A stretch of DNA of 64,000 bases from Paragonimus westermani (taxonomy: Eukaryota; Platyhelminthes; Trematoda; Plagiorchiida; Troglotrematidae), in contig QNGE01000291.1 of the NCBI GenBank assembly GCA_008508345.1, forward strand, positions 146,810 through 210,809. The letters run 5' to 3'. The notes under the pieces are model-generated. The model was given only the letters and a program-made list of their open reading frames with translations, was not told where the DNA came from and did not search any database. The translations under genes were made by a program, and so were the position numbers. Every line of letters begins with the position of its first letter. Position 1 is the first letter of the stretch. Shown here piece by piece: positions 50,478 to 59,400 of this stretch.

Positions 50478-53400
50478 CATTATCATAGACAGCAATACAT
50501 CAGTGGTTCACACTAATGCTTAACTGCCACACAACCATGAAGAAACAGTAAACCCTATATAGGAAGCGAGAGAAGGAAAAAAGAAGGGGACGGGAAGGGA
50601 CTTAACTACTGAAAGTGACTACGTCCATATTCGAATATTCAGCATCAAGGTGTCTACACCTTGCAAACAAGCAAACGAGCTGCAAGTGAGAGTAAAGCGT
50701 CATCAGCGAGACAGCTTTCTTACGGCTTTTACTGCCGCGCGTCATTAAATTTGAAGTTGATTAAGTTCAATATCAATGACAATCTTCATCTATTTGATAG
50801 TTTCTGCTAACATTGGCGTTACTTGACTGAAAACGACGGTCGCTTACTACTATGATCTGTATGGTACTTAAAAGGTTTACGGGTTTATTATTCCTGGACT
50901 GTGTTCCGTTTCGGACATTCGGAAATGTTAAGATTGATAATAGGAAAATATTAGAGAAAAAATGAACGGTGGCGGACACACCACAAAGGTACTTCGGCTC
51001 TCAGCAAACAACAACGGGCTAGTTACAGCAACGAGAAATTGGAGTTATCCTAACGCTACTGCAGTTATTTCAATGGACAATGTGTTTTCAAGTTAGGCTT
51101 ACTTTTCTGAGTGTGTATTTCTAGTCTGCGCCTGAGCTGGTCTACACAGGAGGCCGTTGTAGTCGTCTCTGGTCTAGATTTAACACACCCGGGCACCAAA
51201 CTAAAAAACTACACAAATCGGACGGTTCATTTGCTACTTCAGCTTTGCTAAGTTACGCCTGATATGGTTATCTGGGCTTGATGGTGACCTAATTTGTGAC
51301 AGGAATTGGTGTTGTTTGAAAATACCATATATCAATAACTCAGTTAGATGGGTGGTCTGGCTTATTGCTTCCGGGCGCGTCCCCAAGCTGCAGACTGAGG
51401 AACGGCGTTTCATGCGAGAGTTAACCGCAAAATAAGCAGGCTACTCGGCGAAGAACGACAGTGAGCGGTAGTACTATCAAAGCGTTGAAGAGCGATGGAA
51501 GTCATAACCAGAATGGTAGTGTATCAAACGCCAAGGTTCTTTGTTTGAAAGACAAGCTCGCACTCGTTCCCCGAACACCATTTAGGCTTGCTATCTTTAA
51601 CGTGCAAACCCATGCAGGTAGGTCAGAAGGCAGTTCCTGCAAGTACTTTGGAGACCCTGACCATCAATATCTGTTGTTTTACTGAAACACGGCTTCAAGA
51701 TTCTAGCTCGGTGCTACAACTCCAATCTTCCTTGACCGCTTCATCGCGGTTGTACAATGTGTGATTGCCTAGAGACAACGTGGCTTAAGACACTGGCCAA
51801 ACCGGGATTGGGATTGCCCTAAGCGCACATGCAGAGAAGGTGCTGCTTGACTGGATACGCGTCAACAGCCGTATTTGCCCTGCCAGCTTCGGGAACACCG
51901 TTTGATCATCCAGAGGCACTATCACAAACGTCCTATGTTTGTTGCTGTGCCTTACGTTTACACAGACTGTGGCACAGACGCACCGAAGTATGCTTTATCA
52001 CCATCCCACTAGCCGTCTGCACATGACATGACGCACGTACATTGTAATACTGGCTAAGGACTTGAGCGCTCACGTAAGCAGACCACGTGCTGAGGAGCGT
52101 GACTCAGGTGGTCCTTACTCTCACGATGCCCTTCGAACAGAAAACAATGAACGTTCGTTACAGCTCTGTGTTGATAACAGTCTGTTTCTGGCATGTACTA
52201 ATTTTCGACGTTCTAGACGTCAATGCTCCACCTGGCGACCTCCAGTGCCGTGTTAATCGTGGACACAGAATGACCCCATGGTCGTCAGCTATCAGTGGCG
52301 TGGATGCTTCCAAGATTGCAAGTCACTCATGCAATGTATCATGTTCGTTCTGCATTTTGGCTGGGGGACATTTCGATGTCAAAATATCTAAATGAACGGG
52401 GATAAAAACACTATATTCACCAGGGTGATCTTGCCTCTAATATAAGATCAGGACAATAACAACCAGTTGATGTTGAAGCACATTGAGCACACGTACGGTG
52501 TTCAATGCACGAGTGCGGTAACGCCTGTTGTGGTGCTACTGCTCGTTCAGTTACCACCCACTGGGTTTCTGTGCGATCACTGGAATTTCTCGACGTTCGC
52601 CGGAATATTCCATCCAGCAGCGAGTACAAGTCGGCTGACAAGTATACTCATCTGGAGCTCTGAATGTAACGACGAGGCCTCGTGGACACAGTACGCTGTC
52701 GGGATGGAATAAGCCGCCGCTACCGGGAGTTCTCGGGAGCTTTTCCTTCTAATCCAAGCAACTAGTGGTAGGAATTCAGGTGAAGTAATCTGCGAGGCCA
52801 GTGATTAACCCACTCATAATCTGTATGGATGCTTAGGGAGCCGAGCTGAGCACTTTTAACTTCAGTTCAACTGGCCGCCCGCATCATTAGCTACGTCTTT
52901 GAGCTGTGACTGTGTTCATCGGTCTGTTGTCCTTTATTCACCCTCGGAAACAGAAGTATCAATTGAGATCAAACCCCTAAAACGTCACAAGGCATCCTGT
53001 CAAGACGATCTCCTTCCTTCTAGTTTTGTAGACGAAGGTCCAGTCAGGCTCCGTTAACTGTGAATCAGTGAATTATTTTCAAATGCCTGAGGCTTGGCTA
53101 TCGTCGTCTATATTTTCAAGAAGTACCCGCGTACTTTGTGTGCAAATCGCAGAGGGATTGGTCTAATTTCTATTGCGTAAAGGTCGCTAGCATCCACTTG
53201 TACCCCGTAGACTGAGCGGAACGCGCGAAGAACATGTCTGTGAGGAGCAGGCTGGGTTTCTTTCTGGCCGTGGCTCCATTGATGACATCTTCACAACCCG
53301 CCATTCACAAAGAAGACGAGCAATTGTTGTCTTCGTGGACATCAGATGGGCCTTCGATTCAGTTGGCATAGCTGCTCTTTGGGACTGCTTATCGAGGAAG

Positions 53401-56400
53401 AGCATGTGTGACAAGTATGTGGACATCTTGAAAGCGATTTACCGTTAGACCTCGTTCTGGGTTAAGGCTTATGGAAGCATATCGCCGACATCAAACATCT
53501 CACGTGGGGTGCGACAAGTTTGTTCATTCTCACCCTTTTCATCCAACTTTGCAGTAGATTAGGTCCTAGAGTGTTGTAACAGGTTGCAAATATGATCGTG
53601 TAGAATTGCTTCCAGACACTCGACTCCGAAACACAAAATATTCAGACGACATATTCCTAATCTGTGAGGGCTCACAGGGAGCCCGGAACATCTTAGATTG
53701 GATGCTATATTCCGTCAGTTTGCTATGACCCTTGTACCTGTTACGTGCAACGTGCTGTTACAAGGTTGGTAGAACTCTGCGTCTACTTTCATCCTTGGTG
53801 GTGAGCCGTTGTAGGTAATCCAGAAGTTTACTTACCTTGGGAGCCGTATCAGCGCTGGTAGAATGTTTGATGAGATCGCAAATCCATAGCAAAGGCTCGA
53901 GTGGCGTTCACCAACCTACGCCATCTGTGGCGTCGATATATTCTCAGTCTTTTTATGGATGTCCTAGTTTACAATGTCAATGCAAGGGCAGTCCTATTGT
54001 ATGGCTCCGAAACCTGGTCGATTCGCACAGAGGATGTTCATAGAGCGTCACTTTTCGATCCTTGGTCTCTCCGAAACATTAGCGGCCTGTGGCGGGAGTA
54101 CCGCGTCAGCAGTGACAAAGTTCACAGATGTGCGTCCGGAACAGACTGACTCTGTTGATTCCTGAGCATCTTGCTCTCGTTTCACAGGCTTCGTTGGCTT
54201 GACTACATCTTGCAAATGCCAACTCATCGCCTTCCACATCGCGCCGTGTTTGCGAGTGGTGAATTGGACTGGAAGCTGCAGCTCCGTGGTCAGCGCGTGA
54301 ATTGGGTTTGCGATATGAAATCACCTATTGTGAAGCTTGCTTCCGTAGGGCTCTGTCGGTTACCTGGCTGGGGCCAAAATGACGCTGGACATTTTCGGTT
54401 GAGGGCGTTATCCGACTGGGCAGAGTACAGAAGTCAGTGGTGCTCTTGTTGCGAATTTCTCAATGCTTTGGCGCAATTTCCCTTTCCCTCTTGGATATTC
54501 TCATTTACCTTACCCAATGCCCTTTTCTCTGTTGTGTCTCATTTGTCACTTCGTAAGGTTATCACACGTTGTATACGTAATGTATACAGATACCCATTTT
54601 TATATTAGTAATGCACTGGAATTTGTCGCGGATTACACAGAATACCTGTGTGACGTAGTTGTAGTCGTGTTTCTTGGCTGTTCGTTGCACGTCCATCGAA
54701 AGAAACTTCTTCTCAAGATGCTGACGGCGAGTTGTCGCATCTTTCTTTTCATGCCTACTTACCAGTAAATTGTACGTACGATGTCAGTGCGACAATCCAA
54801 GTTGTCTAGTGAGTAATCCATTGTTTCTCACCTGACATACTGGCTAAACTTATTTACAACGATCATTCCTAGATCTTCTTCATGAATGGTAGTACTCATT
54901 TTCATCTTATATATAAAGCTCAGCTCTGGATGAATGACGAACATGTATCACTTTGGATTTACTCATGTTTAGAGAGTTCCTTTTTCCCATCATCCATCGG
55001 ATGAAGACCAGCCAATCAGAACAGTTTACCGTAGGCTGTAGTATTAAAAAATCATAATCTCTCTCTCTCTCATACCATTAACAGTGAATTGGTGCGCTGG
55101 CTGGTTCGAATATTTTCCAAACCCGCCAATCAATATTCTATGTATGGTCGAAAATCTTGTGGCCCACGCAGATCCGGAACTGTACCAACATTTTGTGCAG
55201 TGTCAAGTGACGACTGAGGTATGTTGGATTGTCTGTCAATTCACATTATTGAGAAATGTCTCGATAATTTTTACGTGGAATTTTGTTATCGCAAAGGGGT
55301 TCGTTGTAAGTTTGTTTTCTACAAACAAACGTGTTTGCAAACGAGTAGTTGATATTCTAATTGTAGCAAATCGAATACCCCTCGGATTCAGGTAGCTTGA
55401 GTACTGTTGACGAGGCGTTATTGCCAAACCTTAGAGTTTGTTGGTGTCTCTGTTTATTGCGCAATACACCGCTAACTTGGCTTAATGGATGCAACTGCTT
55501 ATGACTAGCGCTTAGATTGCCCGATCGTTTTAATAGGACGTGATCAGGACTTCACAGTTTTGTTGAACTCTAACTAAGCAGTCAAGCGTCTGCTGATTGA
55601 CGAAGGTTTAGAGATTTTGCTGGTTACAGGTTGTAATTATTCTACCTTATTTGGTGCGAATTTCGTGGATCCATAGTCAACATGCGTTCTTTACGAACGT
55701 AACGGCTAGGAGTGCGCTCCTAGTCCAGACGATATGTACGACTGATGGGCGTAGACTAAAGGATAGCCTAAGTGCACAGTTTATCAGAGTAACAGCTTCA
55801 ATATGTTGTCCTGAAAAGAGCGATTTTTGTCCCCAATCCCTGTGTTCCATCTCTCGTTGATGTCACGCCACCTAGCCGTCATTGTATGTCCCATATCGAT
55901 TTCCAGCCTTGTGAAATGGGGCTCAATCCAGTCTTCACCACTACTCTGTGACAGTGAACTGAATGGTCATTATAATCCCTCTTCCCTTCCAAACCGGCTT
56001 TAAAATTGATCACGGGGGTTGGCGCCAGAGGTGTCCAAGGTAGGAGTGTTGTTTCGTGTCTACGAAAGTTCAGACCATTTGAGTATGTCATGCAGCTGTA
56101 ATGTCGTCATTCTAAAATGAATTAATTCCGTTCACGTGTAGTTGACAGAACGTAATTTGAAGGATGTTATGGGCAGGTAATCAAAATTTCGACTCAGAAC
56201 TAGGAGTTTCCCGTACCGTTTCACCAGGTTGCACATCTTGTATGAGACCACACCCACTATCTGTATGCTTCCGAGTACTTCATACATTGCTCTCCGAGCT
56301 TGACGCTTGCAATCTCGTTCCATTGTTGGAAACATTGGCTCATTAGTTCAAATATCTTAACTCCACACTGAAATTCTCGCCTAGCAATTCTCTTCGTTGA

Positions 56401-59400
56401 TTATTTGAAATGGTAGTCTCCACTATGCTGGGTTCCTAATGAAACACAACTGAGTTGACTGGTCCGAAGACCATAGTCTTAACAGAGAGAACGAAGAGTT
56501 AAAAATTCTGCCTAGTGCAGTCGTTGATTCAGCGTCTGACCTCCCAAATGTTTCTTTCACGAGGTCTTCAACGGGTCTCCTCTGGCATCTTTCGTTGCTA
56601 CCGATTTCCGTATACCTTTCAGTCTAGCGGTTAACTGACTTATTTGACATATTCATGCGATTAGAAATATCAATCATAGACTCTACTTTCCTGTTTCAAA
56701 CTCTCACCAAATCAGTCGTTTGTTACTGTCTTCCAAATCATGTGGTCTCGTACCATGCTGGTCGAATCACGAGGCCAATCCGAGAACGTTAGTGGTGATC
56801 TCGGACAGCTTCCACGATCCTATCGTAAGCTCTAAGTCTTGAGCTCAGACAGGCCATGGGCCTAGCCGAGGGAAGAAGCTTCAGATTACCAATCAACGAT
56901 GTATCTGAAGGCGTAGGACTTATCCGTAATTGATAGTGGACACACTTTCAAAGGAAACTACGATTTGTGCGTTTTTTTTATAAACTGCTGGAGTCTGGCT
57001 ATATAAAACGTTTGTGTGAATGTGAACAAACAATGTTCCTTTTCTAGCGAGAGTCCCACTAAGAAATAAACCGCCCCATTCTATCATTGGATTTTTACCG
57101 TTGATATCTCCTTAAAGCGAATTTCAGTTGGGAAACACGTTTACCTGAATGCAGACGAAACTGACTTAGTAATGACAGCAAAATTCCCATTTTCACACCG
57201 GGATTGCTTTCTACGATCCGGTCTGAATGTCAGCAGCATACAAATTGCTCAAACATGGAGATGCCAGTTTGAAAACTTGGACTTTTTTGGTGTAGCGACA
57301 ACACCATCATCATCATGATAACAGCCATGAGTCTGACCATAGGTACTGTGGCTCGGGCCGCCGCTCACCTCAACAGTGACGTGGAATATCCTAGAAGGAA
57401 ACGTTACTAAGAAGGTTAACAAAACAAATATTAAAGTAGACCAAGCGGAAGAACTAGAAATGGTACGGATACAGGTAGGCCATTGACTGCGACACATCGC
57501 CATCTCGGATAGCGTATCTAACCAGCGGTTTGTGTGATTACGAGGACCCCATCCAGGCAGGCGATACCTGCCCACTCTGCTTAATGGAGCAGTCAAGGTC
57601 TTCGTATGTCGTGACCACGTCGTTGCTTGACCACCACGCGGTTTTACCCAACTGTTGGTGGCCTCAGTATATGATGCCTGGTACGGTAAACGCTCAGCTG
57701 GCATACGGAGCACGTGATCCAACCATCGCAAACTGTGCAACGTGATTAGTTGGCCAATCGATCGCGCATCCCAAGCGTTCTGGAATACGCGCCGGCGAAC
57801 TGCCGCATTGCTCAGACGATCAGTCCACTTAATGTGGACCAATTGGCGGAGACAACGATGGTCAAACACTGTAAGCCTGTTGATACGCTAGCCGTCACGT
57901 TCCCATAGACTTTCCAATTGGACCTTTCCGAAAAGAAGCACTAGACTCGAGTTTCGCTCTCGTTAGAGCTCCCCACTAGTGCATATCCCTGACACGGCCG
58001 GGATTTTAAATCCGGCCACGCTTTCATGAGGCAACCCTGCTCACCACTGTCCCATTCACCTCACATTAGGCACGACCGAATTATCATATGTGAACGCTCA
58101 ACCACTTTCGCTTTTGAGTAATGATCAGGTTGCCTGGTCCCATAGAGAGGAGATACAGCAAGTGTTCTGTCAACTCCAATCGATGACCCCTCAACCAGGA
58201 CTTCTCTCTAAGTTGAAATCACAGAAATTACTAACTTGTTGAGCGGTATTTCGGTTACTGATGAGTTGTTGGGTGTGATCAGTAGGTGATGGAAACGTGA
58301 CCGGAGTTCTAGTCTAGACTGTGGCAACGGTATGCACTATTGATCAGCTCTAATAAGACCGGGACTCGAGTCTAATGCTTCTTTTCGAAAGGGGTCGACT
58401 GAAAAGTCTATGAGAATGCGACAGCTGCGATTAGTTGTGGGTGATGTTCAATCCGTATGAAATCCTAAATCCCCTGCTGCTCGTCAGTGATCCACTAGCC
58501 GTTTTATCCTTCTTCTTCTGCACCGCATCTCTGATCGTTCATTCGAAATTCGTCAGTACCTTTTCTTACTTACTGTTAATTTTAGCCCTCATCCTTGAAC
58601 AAAATTTGATCATCATTATGCACATGACGTGTGCCGAATATGAAAATTGCACTGCTCACAAGCTCTGCTTGCTACACCTCTGGCTGTGCGCACTTGCTTC
58701 TGGGTGTTCACCGCAACTGTTCGGTATTTATCTGTAAGCATGAAGAGCGCGATAGATTTGTACAGTCTAATGAACTCTCGTTGGGGATCACCCACATTGG
58801 TGGGTGATAGGTGCTGACTGGACGAGTTGGCAGTAGTTGGCATTGATGATGTGAACACTGGTAGCATAAACAACTAGCGTTTTTCACTTTGACTGAATTG
58901 GCACTTCTTCACTGTACGTGTGTAAAGTCATCATAACTTTGGACAAAGTTAACGTGCACATTTGATCCGTGTGGGTTGACAGTCATGGAGATTTCCTCCG
59001 GATTTCATCGATTGCATTTCGATGTAGTACTGATGACGGACGACAGTACTCAGTTGCTGATCTGCAAAAAGTTGTGTACTGCTGTTAACGTTTACTAAGA
59101 CCTTAACTGCAACACGTATATGGAGGGTAGCTAAGAGTAAACTTCGTCAAAGCGATCAGGAAGCAGTAAACCAACTGGATATAACTGAAAGTCCTTATTC
59201 ATTTTCTTATCATTCTGTTTAGAGTAGCGAACAAGACTTATTTTCTGTGTTTGATCATCAAGCTAATTACAACACAACAAATATGAAAACAGCAACCAGG
59301 GTGAGTCAGAAAAATGGCGATTATAGGTTAAGGATGACGTGTTTGTTATAAGTTACGTGATCACTGTTCCAAGTCATGGGCTTGATTGATTGTGGGCCAA

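Larger units (their letters stand above)
51440..54600 (+). mobile_element. RTE-like LINE copy B, near full length, degenerate
   Basis: Domains appear in order on the + strand: endonuclease (51575-52350), linker (52690-53160), RT (53160-53760) and C-terminal region (53820-54460), followed by a 3' UTR whose end is unclear. It is a second subfamily, distinct from LINE A, C and D, with the same domain plan. Dozens of frame changes and stops are present, making it one of the oldest insertions here. It lies about 500 bp upstream of a TBC1D31 exon. Confidence 0.87.
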
